Positions 25,949-34,243 of a stretch of 64,000 nt of DNA are shown in pieces; within the stretch, counting starts at the first letter, position 1, and each line of letters begins with the position of its first letter. The translations under genes and the position numbers were made by a program. The DNA is from JAXDBM01 sp963709485 (GTDB lineage Bacteria; Desulfobacterota; Syntrophia; Syntrophales; Fen-1087). Under the pieces are notes generated by a model. It made no database searches. It saw only the letters and a program-made list of their open reading frames with translations, and was not told the origin of the DNA. The stretch is taken from contig CAVPWE010000005.1 in NCBI GenBank assembly GCA_963709485.1, positions 1 to 64,000 of the forward strand, written 5' to 3'.

Positions 25949-26476
25949 ATGAAATGTTCAAAATGCCAGTTTGAAAATCCGGATGGTTTAAAGTTCTGCA
26001 ATGAGTGTGGACAAAAGCTCATCCTCGTCTGCCCAGCATGCAAGGCGGTCAATCAGCCGGGAAGCAAGTTCTGCGGCGAATGCGGCCACAGCCTGACCCT
26101 TCCTCCCGAACCTAAAACAACAAAGGAACTCTCCTTTGACGAGAAGATCGCCAAGATCCAGAAATACCTCCCTTCAGGCATTACCGAGAAGATCCTCTCC
26201 CAGCGGGACCGCATCGAGGGTGAGAAGCGACAGGTCACGGTGATGTTCTGCGACATGAAGGGCTTCACGCCCCTCTCGGAGAAACTCGGCCCTGAAACCA
26301 TGTATGCCATGATGGACGAGGTCTACGAGATCCTCATCCACAAGGTTCATGACTATGAGGGTACGGTGAACGAGATGACCGGGGACGGGGTCATGGCACT
26401 GTTCGGCGCCCCTATTGCCCTGGAAGATGCTCCCCGCGGGCCATCCGGTCTGCCATGGCGATCCACCGGGAGATGA
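25949..26476 (+). CDS. Nucleotide cyclase/ATPase protein B, N-terminal part, ends at a frameshift
   Basis: Start of a second 1121-residue protein of the same build as protein A. A double zinc ribbon (MKCSKCQFENP, CGECGH) is followed by the first half of the class III cyclase domain, with metal-binding aspartates in MFCDMKGF and TGDGVMALFG. One base is missing between 26435 and 26436: where protein A reads GCCCCCCAGCGG, this copy reads GCTCCCCGCGG. The frame then runs out at 26476. It starts 27 bases after the CoA-transferase/GNAT gene, so the two may be co-transcribed. Confidence 0.84.
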   Translation: MKCSKCQFENPDGLKFCNECGQKLILVCPACKAVNQPGSKFCGECGHSLTLPPEPKTTKELSFDEKIAKIQKYLPSGITEKILSQRDRIEGEKRQVTVMFCDMKGFTPLSEKLGPETMYAMMDEVYEILIHKVHDYEGTVNEMTGDGVMALFGAPIALEDAPRGPSGLPWRSTGR

Positions 26477-29313
26477 CACGGTTCAACGAGCGGATGCGGA
26501 AGGAGAAGGGGGAATTCCCGCCGGTGAAGATGCGGGTGGGGATTCACACCGGCCCGGTGGTGGTGGGAACACTCGGCAATGATCTGAGAGTGGAGTTCAA
26601 GGCAGTCGGAGACACCGTCAACCTTGCCTCCCGGATGGAGAGTTTAGCCGAGCCGGGGACGACGTATATCTCCGAGGACACTTTCAAGCTCACGGAGGGT
26701 TACTTCCGGTTTGAGGCTTTGGGGGAGAAGGAGATCAAGGGGAAGGAGAAGCTCCTGAAGGTCTACCAGGTCATTGCCCCCAGCAGCCGGAGGACCAGAT
26801 TCGATGTCAGTGCAGAAAGAGGATTGACACCCTTCGTTGGACGACAACGGGAACTGGAACTGCTTCTCGATGGTTTTGAACGGTCAAGAGAAGGCAGAGG
26901 CCAGGCCATCTCCATCATCTCCGAGGCGGGCATCGGCAAGTCAAGACTCCTCTATGAGTTCCGGAAGGCCGTTACCAATGAAGATGTGACCTTCCTCGAA
27001 GGCCGTTGCTTATCCTACAGTCGGAACATCGCCTATCACCCCATCGTGGACATCCTGAAGGCCAACTTCGACATCCAGGACCATGACACAGACCAGCAGG
27101 TGAAAGAGAAGGTCTCCAGCTTCCTAAAAGTCATCCAGGTTGATGAAGACTCCACACTTCCCTATCTGTTGGAACTTCTCTTCGTTAAGGAGAGTGGGAT
27201 CGAAAAGATTCAAATGAGCCCCGAAGCCAGGAAGGACAGAACCCTGGAGGCCCTCAAGAAGATCACCCTGAAAGGATCAGAGCTGAGGCCCCTGATCATG
27301 GCTGTAGAGGATCTCCATTGGATGGACAGAAGTTCCGAGGATGCATTCAAGGAACTCCTGGAGAGCATATCGGGTTCCAGGATTTTTCTGATCTTTACCT
27401 ACCGGCCCGAATTCGTTCACACTTGGGGAAGCCGCTCCTACCACAGCCAGGTAACACTGAACCGGCTTTCCAACCGGGAATCCCTGGCCATGATCGAGCA
27501 TGTCCTTGCCACCAGCGACATCGATCGAAACTTAGAAGACCTGATCATGCAAAAAGCAGAGGGGATTCCTTTTTTCATTGAGGAATTCATCAAATCCCTC
27601 TGGGAAATGAAGATCATCGAAAAGAGCAACGGTACATACAAACTGACCAAGGACCTCAAGGCCATTACCATCCCCTCCACGATCCAGGATGTGATCATGG
27701 CCCGTGTGGATCATCTTCCCGAGGGAGTCAGGGAATTATTAAGAACCGGTTCTGTCATCGAACGGGAGTTCAGCCATGAGCTGATCCGGAAGGTGACAGG
27801 GTTGCCGGAGCAACAACTGTTATCCTATCTATCCACACTAAGGGACTCTGAACTCCTCTATGAACGAGGCATCTATCCCAACAGCACCTACATCTTCAAG
27901 CATGCCCTGACCAGAGAGGTTGTCTACGACTCCATCCTTACAAAGAAACGGAAACAGATCCACGAGAAGATTGCCAGGACCATCGAGGAGATTTACGGAG
28001 AGAATATCTGCGATTGCTACGGTGTTCTTGCCAACCATTGCATGGCGTGTGAGGATTACGAGAAGGGTGCGGAATACGCGAGGCTGGAGGCAAGGAAGTA
28101 TCAGAAGGCCGGCTCATTCCGGGATGCGATTGATTATATGAAGAAGAGCGTAAGTTGCCTGGAAAAACTACCGGATACGGAACATAACCAGAAGCGAATC
28201 ATTGATGCGCGGGCGGCCTTGGGATTATATATTGGACAAGTGATGTATTTCAGAGAGGCCAAGGAGGTCATCGATCCGGCCGTTGAACAAGCCATAAGGC
28301 TCGATTACAGAAAGAGACTGCCGGCTCTGTTTACGATCGTAGGGGCTCATCACTTCTGGGTGGAGGAGGATTTTTCAAAGGCATTTAAATATTTGACGAA
28401 TGCAATCAAAATCTCTGAAGAGGTGGCGGACTTCATTTCATTCGTATTGGCAAATTTGTGGTCTGCATGTGCTCGAGAAGTAAATTCTGAATTTGAGTTT
28501 GCGTTAGCATGTTTGAGAAAAGCGCTTGATGTTTGTTCAGCGGGAAACAATCTTATAGGAATCTCGACAATAAAAAGCAACATCAGTTGCTGTAATAGTT
28601 TTTATGGGAAAACAACAATAGCTTACGAAGGCGGCGTGGATGCGGTTAAAACAGCAGAGAAAAGCGGAGATATGTTTTCAAAGGCAATTGCACACATAAG
28701 TCTTGGTTTCGCCTGTTATTGCCGAGGTCTACTGGATGAGGCTGAAAAGAATTTGTTGGTGGGGAAGGACTTTTCCTCCAAGCTCAATCTCTTCTGGTGG
28801 AGCGCCTTTGCAGATTTGCATTTGGGCAGGACATATTTTGAGTCAGGTCAATATCGGAAATCTTATGATCTTTATTTGGAAGCCGTCTCTGCCCTGGAAC
28901 ATATCGGGCTTATGCCGACCTTCGTAAATTTACTTAAAATATTGGCGGCCCGATCCGAGGAGATGATGGCGGGAAATACGGATTTGGACAAAGTATACCA
29001 ATGGTACCATGAGAACAATTTCAGGTTGTATGATGGCTGGATGCCGAGATATATCGCGGATATCCTGTTGCGCATGGATGGGAACCATCTGCCGGAAGCT
29101 GAGAGCTGGATAAAAAAAGCCATCGAGGCCGACACCGAGAACGAAATGATGCTTGAGTCGGCAAAATCCAACGCCCTCTATGCCGAATGGTACAAGAAGA
29201 AAGGCGACATATACGGGGCGAAGGAACAACTCACCAAGTCCATCGACATCTTCCGGGAATGCGGCGCCGACGGCTGGGTGGAAAAGTATGAGAAGGAACT
29301 GGCCTCACTTTAA
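26455..29313 (+). CDS. Nucleotide cyclase/ATPase protein B, C-terminal part
   Basis: The remaining 952 codons of protein B. They cover the second half of the cyclase domain (VGIHTGPVVVGTLGND, GDTVNLASR), the STAND-type ATPase (Walker A SEAGIGKSRLL, LIMAVEDLHW) and a long TPR-like region ending in ECGADGWVEKYEKELASL. With one base restored near 26435 the whole gene has 1122 codons including stop, equal to gene A. The lysine just before AVGDTVN, in both copies, differs from the residue most bacterial cyclases have there, so base specificity (ATP or GTP) is open. The TPR part is more AT-rich than the rest. Confidence 0.87.
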   Translation: MAIHREMTRFNERMRKEKGEFPPVKMRVGIHTGPVVVGTLGNDLRVEFKAVGDTVNLASRMESLAEPGTTYISEDTFKLTEGYFRFEALGEKEIKGKEKLLKVYQVIAPSSRRTRFDVSAERGLTPFVGRQRELELLLDGFERSREGRGQAISIISEAGIGKSRLLYEFRKAVTNEDVTFLEGRCLSYSRNIAYHPIVDILKANFDIQDHDTDQQVKEKVSSFLKVIQVDEDSTLPYLLELLFVKESGIEKIQMSPEARKDRTLEALKKITLKGSELRPLIMAVEDLHWMDRSSEDAFKELLESISGSRIFLIFTYRPEFVHTWGSRSYHSQVTLNRLSNRESLAMIEHVLATSDIDRNLEDLIMQKAEGIPFFIEEFIKSLWEMKIIEKSNGTYKLTKDLKAITIPSTIQDVIMARVDHLPEGVRELLRTGSVIEREFSHELIRKVTGLPEQQLLSYLSTLRDSELLYERGIYPNSTYIFKHALTREVVYDSILTKKRKQIHEKIARTIEEIYGENICDCYGVLANHCMACEDYEKGAEYARLEARKYQKAGSFRDAIDYMKKSVSCLEKLPDTEHNQKRIIDARAALGLYIGQVMYFREAKEVIDPAVEQAIRLDYRKRLPALFTIVGAHHFWVEEDFSKAFKYLTNAIKISEEVADFISFVLANLWSACAREVNSEFEFALACLRKALDVCSAGNNLIGISTIKSNISCCNSFYGKTTIAYEGGVDAVKTAEKSGDMFSKAIAHISLGFACYCRGLLDEAEKNLLVGKDFSSKLNLFWWSAFADLHLGRTYFESGQYRKSYDLYLEAVSALEHIGLMPTFVNLLKILAARSEEMMAGNTDLDKVYQWYHENNFRLYDGWMPRYIADILLRMDGNHLPEAESWIKKAIEADTENEMMLESAKSNALYAEWYKKKGDIYGAKEQLTKSIDIFRECGADGWVEKYEKELASL

Positions 29314-29380
29314 AAAGTCGGGATGGATACAAATTGAATATCCTTCGGAATAAAATACACGGAGAAGGGAGGAGGCAACC

Positions 29381-30316
29381 ATGACATTCTTCAGAACCTT
29401 GTTAATTATTGTCGGTGCCTTAGTGTTGATCATCGTTCTGTGGCCTCAATTTACATCAAAAGAAACCTGCACCTATGAGGAGGCCATCCAAAAGCATGCC
29501 AAGGGGAAATTTGTCACCGTAGATGGCAAAAAGGTCCACTATCTTGAAACGGGAAATGGCCAGCCCATCATCCTGATTCACGGTTTCCTCTATAACACGG
29601 TCATGTGGAAAAAAAACATTGATGCCTTAGCCACAAAATTCAAGGTCTACACAATCGATCTCTGGGGATGGGGCTACAGTGAAAGGTTGAAGGAAAATGA
29701 TTACAGTTTCGAACGATACGGGAAACAGATTGTCGGATTCATGGATGCCCTGAACATCAGAAAGGCCTCTCTGGCAGGACAGTCCATGGGGGGAGGGATT
29801 TCGGTTTATGTGGCTGCATACCATCCCGATCGGGTTGACCGACTTATTTTAGTGGATCCAGCAGTCATTCCTTATCCTACGACCACAATCGGCCAGATTT
29901 ATCAGATCCCCTTTGTTGGTGAATTTATGAATGCCATCCCCGGAGACGCTTTGTTGAAGCACAATATCAGGGCAATATGGTTCTACGACGGAAACAAGGC
30001 ATCCGATGAGTACTGTCAAGAGGTCTTGCAGTCGATGTGCATCAAAGGATCCTATTCCGGAATGATGTTTATCATTCGTAATGTCTTAAAAGAGCCCTAT
30101 GTCGAAAAGGAGGCCAAACTATTGTCTGGAATGAACGTACCGATCCTGATCGTGCATGGGAGGGAAGACAAAGCCATTCCATTAGATCGATCAAAGCGGT
30201 TGAACGACCTCTGGAAGGGATCGAAATTGGTGGTTTTTGATAAGGCCGGGCACAGCCCGCATGAAGAATACCCGGAAAAATTCAACCCATTGGCTTTGGA
30301 GTTTCTATCACGATGA
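29381..30316 (+). CDS. Alpha/beta hydrolase with N-terminal membrane anchor
   Basis: A 311-residue alpha/beta hydrolase. An N-terminal hydrophobic segment (LLIIVGALVLIIVLW) anchors it in the membrane or acts as an uncleaved signal. The oxyanion region is LIHGFLYN, the nucleophile is the serine in GQSMGGG, the acid is the aspartate in HGREDKAIP and the base is the histidine in KAGHSPHEE, so the triad is complete. The ATG follows GGGAGGAGG. Substrates of this family range from esters to epoxides and C-C bonds. It lies between cyclase gene B and a stub of a third cyclase copy. Confidence 0.88.
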   Translation: MTFFRTLLIIVGALVLIIVLWPQFTSKETCTYEEAIQKHAKGKFVTVDGKKVHYLETGNGQPIILIHGFLYNTVMWKKNIDALATKFKVYTIDLWGWGYSERLKENDYSFERYGKQIVGFMDALNIRKASLAGQSMGGGISVYVAAYHPDRVDRLILVDPAVIPYPTTTIGQIYQIPFVGEFMNAIPGDALLKHNIRAIWFYDGNKASDEYCQEVLQSMCIKGSYSGMMFIIRNVLKEPYVEKEAKLLSGMNVPILIVHGREDKAIPLDRSKRLNDLWKGSKLVVFDKAGHSPHEEYPEKFNPLALEFLSR

Positions 30317-30334
30317 TGTCTCACCCCGGCCGTT

Positions 30335-30406
30335 GTCAATTTTCGGGAATGTGGCGCCGATGGCTGGGTGACACGGACGGAAAAAGCCCTGGCCGATTTT
30401 TCCTGA
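30335..30406 (+). pseudogene. C-terminal stub of a third cyclase/TPR protein
   Basis: Twenty-three codons plus stop read VNFRECGADGWVTRTEKA and on. They match the last residues of proteins A (IFKECGADGWAERMEK) and B (IFRECGADGWVEKYEK). The match also holds at DNA level and the stop falls at the corresponding place. There is no upstream part of the gene: the alpha/beta hydrolase lies there instead. This is what remains after deletion or replacement of a third tandem copy. Confidence 0.7.
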
Positions 30407-30469
30407 AATGTCATGACCTGTATCTGACTTGACAGGGGCTTTCAGAGCCGGTTCGTCACATGCCACAGG

Positions 30470-30811
30470 GAGTTCTTAATTGAGGTCATTCAGGCGGCGA
30501 GAAACACAGGCCGGGACCTGCTTCTCTCTGTTGTGAACTGGGGCGAGGTCCATTACATCGCCCTTCGGGAAACCGGCCGCAAGCAGGCCGAAAAGGTTTC
30601 ACACGTGATCTCCACGCTCCCCATTCAAATCATCCCCACCGACCTGGAACTTGCCAAGCAGGCAGCGGAATTCAAGGCGAAATGCAGGATGTCCTATGCG
30701 GATTGCTTTGCCGCCGCCCTTGCCAGGCTGCGCAATGCGGAACTGGTCACGGGGGATCAAGGCTTCCGGCAGGTCGAGAATGAAGTCAAGGTGTTGTGGC
30801 TCCATGACTGA
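30470..30811 (+). pseudogene. Truncated PIN-domain (VapC-like) toxin
   Basis: The frame from 30470 encodes about 113 residues typical of the middle and end of PIN-domain ribonucleases: SVVNWGEVHYI with the conserved glutamate, MSYADCFAAALARL with a conserved aspartate, and LVTGDQGF with the last acidic residue. The N-terminal strand with the first catalytic aspartate (normally in an LDSSAL-like motif) is missing, and no proper start codon precedes it. The first usable one is a GTG at 30533. No VapB-type antitoxin is next to it. It is most likely a dead toxin fragment. Confidence 0.65.
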
Positions 30812-31021
30812 AAAGTTTTTTGACCGAAAAATCCTGATGCAACTTGAATGAAAGCGGTATATAAGGAAGTCATCCGTTCTCACCGGAAAAGATTGAACCG
30901 GGCTTCATCCTGTGCCATTAAAGCATATTCGGATAAATAGAATGCCGGCAAATCAATTCAGCGGACATGCCACATGCGGCGCCTGCTCTGCGGGCAGGTC
31001 ACGGGTCAGGAAATATTTCTC

Positions 31022-31462
31022 ATGACGGCACGAAATAATCTCGCAATGATGATCTTCATGGTGGGACTGACTTTATCGGTTTTATCAAATCATGTTTTCG
31101 GGGAAGAACTGGTAAAATTGAGTGAAAGCGAGAACGGAACCGTATCCTACTATGACCGGGAAAGTGTACGGGAATCAATCAGCACCATGAAGGTTTGGAT
31201 CACAACGAAATACGGAAATGTCGATAAGAAAATCGTAGTCAATGAATTGAAAAAAGACAACAGATGTCTGCGGTGTGAAAAGTTATCCTATTCAAGATCG
31301 TCATATGATATCGATTGTAAAGAAAACCGGATACAGATAAACAGGGTGATCATTCACGGCGAAAACAATGAAATTCTGTTCGTGGAATTTACACCCACGG
31401 ACTGGCTGAATATTATTCCGGGCACAGTATTTGATGAATTGAAAAGCGTGGTGTGTAAATAA
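31022..31462 (+). CDS. Small secreted protein, surface-adhesin E-like
   Basis: From the ATG at 31022 the product has 146 residues with an N-terminal signal peptide (MMIFMVGLTLSVLSNHVFG). The mature part has the layout of surface-adhesin protein E family members: an LVKLSES start, a YYDRESV segment, a strand with VWITTKYG, two cysteines in CLRC and one in DIDCKENR, and a final cysteine near the end. The family match is from pattern memory and moderate. The gene is AT-rich compared with the flanking clusters. A longer reading from 30974 is less likely because it would bury the signal peptide. Confidence 0.6.
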   Translation: MTARNNLAMMIFMVGLTLSVLSNHVFGEELVKLSESENGTVSYYDRESVRESISTMKVWITTKYGNVDKKIVVNELKKDNRCLRCEKLSYSRSSYDIDCKENRIQINRVIIHGENNEILFVEFTPTDWLNIIPGTVFDELKSVVCK

Positions 31463-31607
31463 TTTGCAAAAAGGGACGGCAGCTGCCCTGATCGGAGCAA
31501 GAATTATCATCCCTTTGTTCACGGAGGAAGGATTGTGCATCCGATATCCAATGTAAAGGGACAGGTTGCCCTTAACCGTGTGTGAGGGCCGTATGGACTG
31601 AATGCAG

Positions 31608-31639
31608 AAACCCCGTATCCCATAAGAGAGCGGGGTTTT
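31608..31639 (+). terminator. Second copy of the terminator-like hairpin
   Basis: AAACCCCG pairs with CGGGGTTT around a 15-base loop, followed by T4. The core is the same as the hairpin at 20453-20486 (loops TGTCTCAAAAGAGAG and TATCCCATAAGAGAG). It stands 29 bases before the start of the next gene, mirroring the first copy. Confidence 0.65.
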
Positions 31640-31667
31640 GTGTTACGGACTTACAGGAGGTGGACGC

Positions 31668-32189
31668 ATGAAAAACGATCATTCGCACAAGAAGCTTGGA
31701 GAATCTGGCCCGAAGAAAATCCTGTCGGACAGCAAGAGGCTGACCCACCTTACCGGCATTAAGGTTGTAAAGGAAGGGGAAATCCCTGCTGACATTCAGG
31801 AAAAGGGTGAGATTTATGATTTGTTGATCCTGCCCGCATTTACCCTGTGTGCCTGTTATCTCGGATATGCGAACTTGAAAATACGGAAGGAAGAAAAGGC
31901 TGAAATTCCCGTCGGCATGATCTGGGATCTGTTCAACTTCACGTCCTGCCTGACAGCCCGCGGGCAAATAATGGACCGGCACATGATGATGATTGAGAAG
32001 GCGTTCGATCTGCTTGGTTACCATGTGGATCTTTCCGTCAAGGATCAGGATATCGTTGTCATTGATGGAATTTCAAAGATTTCGGACAGGGAAGCCGAAA
32101 AAACGAAGCACGTCGGCTTCAATGAAAAAGGCATAAATCCGGACATTTTTTTGCAGATGTTGATGCATGCTTTACGCAAGAGCTCCTGA
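31668..32189 (+). CDS. Hypothetical protein, cytoplasmic
   Basis: A 173-residue protein starting at the ATG at 31668 with a very good AGGAGGTGG ribosome site. I do not recognise a family. It begins with a charged, basic stretch (KNDHSHKKLGESGPKKILSDSK). A middle part reads YDLLILPAFTLCACYLGYANLKI and IWDLFNFTSCLTARGQIMDRHMMMIEKAFDLLGYHVDL, and the C-terminus is helical. No signal peptide or clear transmembrane helix is visible. Its leader carries the repeated hairpin also found before cyclase gene A, which hints at common regulation. The composition is AT-rich like the rest of this accessory region. Confidence 0.75.
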   Translation: MKNDHSHKKLGESGPKKILSDSKRLTHLTGIKVVKEGEIPADIQEKGEIYDLLILPAFTLCACYLGYANLKIRKEEKAEIPVGMIWDLFNFTSCLTARGQIMDRHMMMIEKAFDLLGYHVDLSVKDQDIVVIDGISKISDREAEKTKHVGFNEKGINPDIFLQMLMHALRKSS

Positions 32190-32275
32190 GTTTTCAGTTT
32201 TACCGCCTCTGCAATAATTGAGACAAGAGAGATCGTGGAGAAATTCCCTGTTGTCGTTAGCGGGGAAGGGCAGCT

Positions 32276-33277
32276 ATGTTATTTGAGGGGAAGATTATCC
32301 CGGGCTACCGCCATCAGCCGGGTTTCCACTGCGCGTCCAGCGCCATCCGGAACATCCTCGCCTTCCGGGGGATCCGGCTCAGCGAGCCCGCCGTCATCGG
32401 CCTGGGGCGGGGGCCGGGGCTCTGCTACCTGGTCATCGACGGGCGCCCGTCTCACCTGGTCCACGTCCGCCACCTCACCCTCGAGGAAAACTTCTTCCGG
32501 ACGGTGGGCCTGAAATTCCGGTGGCGGGAGACGCAGTACGCCGCCGAGGCGACGCGGCATGCGAAGGCCTCGGTGGACCGGGGCCTACCGATCCTCATCC
32601 AGACCGATATCAAGTATCTCCCCTACTTCAACACCGATCAGCACTTCACCGGACACGCCGTGGTCATCTGCGGTTACGACGACGACAGGGGCGAGTTTTA
32701 CGTCTCGGACACGCTCCACCCGAAGACACTGGCCGTGGCGTTCCCGGACATGGAGCGCGCGCGGAGCGCCGTCTTCCCGCCCTTCGTCCTGGACAACAAG
32801 TCCTTCGTCCTCGAGGACCTCTCGGGGTTCCGCGTCGACGAGGCCGTGGCGCGGGGCGCCATGCGCGGTTGGGCCGAAGAGAACCTGAACGGCATCCCGG
32901 GACTTGCCCTCCCCTACGGCATTCCCGCGCTGGAAGCACTCATCGGGGACCTGCGCAACTGGAGGGAGGCCGCGGACTGGCAGTGGTCGGCGCGCTTCAC
33001 CTACCAGATCATCGAGCGGCGGGGGACGGGGGGCGCCGGCTTCCGCACCCTCTACCGGCAGTTCCTCGAGGAGGAGGAAGGGCTGTACCCATCGCTTCAG
33101 GGACTGGGCCTCTCGCGGGAAATGGCCGTCATCGAGGGCCTCTATCACGACATGGCTGCCGCTTTCCGGCAGGTCAGCGAGGGGGAAACGCCGGACTTCT
33201 CCCCCGTGGCGCCGGTCCTGGAAAAGCTCCTGGCGCGGGAGCAGGCCTTCTACCGGAAAGTCCTGCAGGAAATCTGA
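32276..33277 (+). CDS. BtrH N-terminal domain protein, papain-like acyltransferase (copy 1)
   Basis: A 333-residue protein with the BtrH_N fold. BtrH of butirosin synthesis transfers an acyl group from an acyl carrier protein to an amine. The likely cysteine-histidine-aspartate set is C19 (GFHCASSAIRNIL), H127 (FTGHAVVICGYDD) and D145 (FYVSDTL). The C-terminal half is helical, like the DUF4872 part of related proteins. A second protein of this type lies at 36135-37127 at the border of the ketosynthase/ACP cluster, so both may act on acyl-ACPs made there (inference). The gene is GC-rich, marking the end of the AT-rich region. Confidence 0.8.
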   Translation: MLFEGKIIPGYRHQPGFHCASSAIRNILAFRGIRLSEPAVIGLGRGPGLCYLVIDGRPSHLVHVRHLTLEENFFRTVGLKFRWRETQYAAEATRHAKASVDRGLPILIQTDIKYLPYFNTDQHFTGHAVVICGYDDDRGEFYVSDTLHPKTLAVAFPDMERARSAVFPPFVLDNKSFVLEDLSGFRVDEAVARGAMRGWAEENLNGIPGLALPYGIPALEALIGDLRNWREAADWQWSARFTYQIIERRGTGGAGFRTLYRQFLEEEEGLYPSLQGLGLSREMAVIEGLYHDMAAAFRQVSEGETPDFSPVAPVLEKLLAREQAFYRKVLQEI

Positions 33278-33369
33278 AGGCACGCCGCGCCCGGCTCATC
33301 GATTGCGTGATGAGGAAGGGGAAGGCGGCGATCAAGATTTTGCGGGCCTTTGTCCGGCGGACTCGAAAA

Positions 33370-34203
33370 TCAGGGGCCGTCGAGAAACCGGCCGATGATC
33401 CGCGAGACCTCGTCCATGCGCCGTGCCTTCGAAGACGGGTCCGCCCCCGGTCCCAGCCGGAAGAAGAAATCCCGCACATCGCCGCCGAAGACATTCTTCA
33501 GCAGGGCAACGGTCCGCTGCCTGCGTGTCTCCGCTTTCCCCCGGCCGGCATAGGCATCGCCCTTCTGCTCATTCGCGCCGAAATCGTCGATGAGCAGGAC
33601 CTGCCCGGGATGGTCCGGCGACAGGCGTTCACGGATCGCCTCCCAGAAGCGCCGGTCCTCCTTGTGCGCGCCGAGATCGGCGGAATTGGCCACGAGAACC
33701 GGGCCGGGCCGGGCTCCCTTGAAGGCCTCCGTCACGGGAACCGCCGGGATCTGCCAGGCCTGAAGAAACTTCAGAATCGCGCCGGTCGCCTCGGCGTAGT
33801 GATCGGTGGCGACGACGAGAATGGCCGAGGCCTTTTCACTCAATGCTCGAAGCACGGGCCGCCAGGCCTCTTCCATGCGGGAGTGTTCCAGATAGCGATC
33901 GACGAACCGGGAGGCCGCCTGAAGAACCGGGTCGTCTGCCGGGGGCGCCCCGGCCCGCGGAAACAGCCGCCCGACCTGCCGGCAGATGATTTGCCTGTAG
34001 CCCGCCGGCGTCGTGCTCCCCTCTTCCCAGGTGGGATTGACGATCCGCTCCCAGAAGAGATCGGGCGTCCGGACCCCCAGCTCCCAGAGGCCGCTGATCT
34101 TCAGCTCTTCCAGAAGCCGCTCCGGGCGCGCGAAGGCCGGCGCCTCCAGGCTGAGGGTGCCCGAGTAATCGAAAATGATCAGCTTGCCGGAAGAATGCTT
34201 CAT
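33370..34203 (-). CDS. HAD superfamily hydrolase-like protein
   Basis: A 277-residue protein with HAD motif I near the N-terminus (LIIFDYSGTLS) and a motif IV-like LLIDDFGANE near residue 210. Motif I reads DYSGT, with serine where phosphatases have the second aspartate, so it may transfer or bind phosphoryl groups unusually or not hydrolyse monoesters. It is the last of three minus-strand genes after thiM and thiE, 40 bases behind thiE. In thiamine salvage a phosphatase could act on thiamine phosphates, but this is only suggested by position. Confidence 0.7.
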   Translation of the reverse strand: MKHSSGKLIIFDYSGTLSLEAPAFARPERLLEELKISGLWELGVRTPDLFWERIVNPTWEEGSTTPAGYRQIICRQVGRLFPRAGAPPADDPVLQAASRFVDRYLEHSRMEEAWRPVLRALSEKASAILVVATDHYAEATGAILKFLQAWQIPAVPVTEAFKGARPGPVLVANSADLGAHKEDRRFWEAIRERLSPDHPGQVLLIDDFGANEQKGDAYAGRGKAETRRQRTVALLKNVFGGDVRDFFFRLGPGADPSSKARRMDEVSRIIGRFLDGP

Positions 34204-34243
34204 AATTCACCGGGAAGCGCCGGGGACGGCGCCCGGATCCCTT

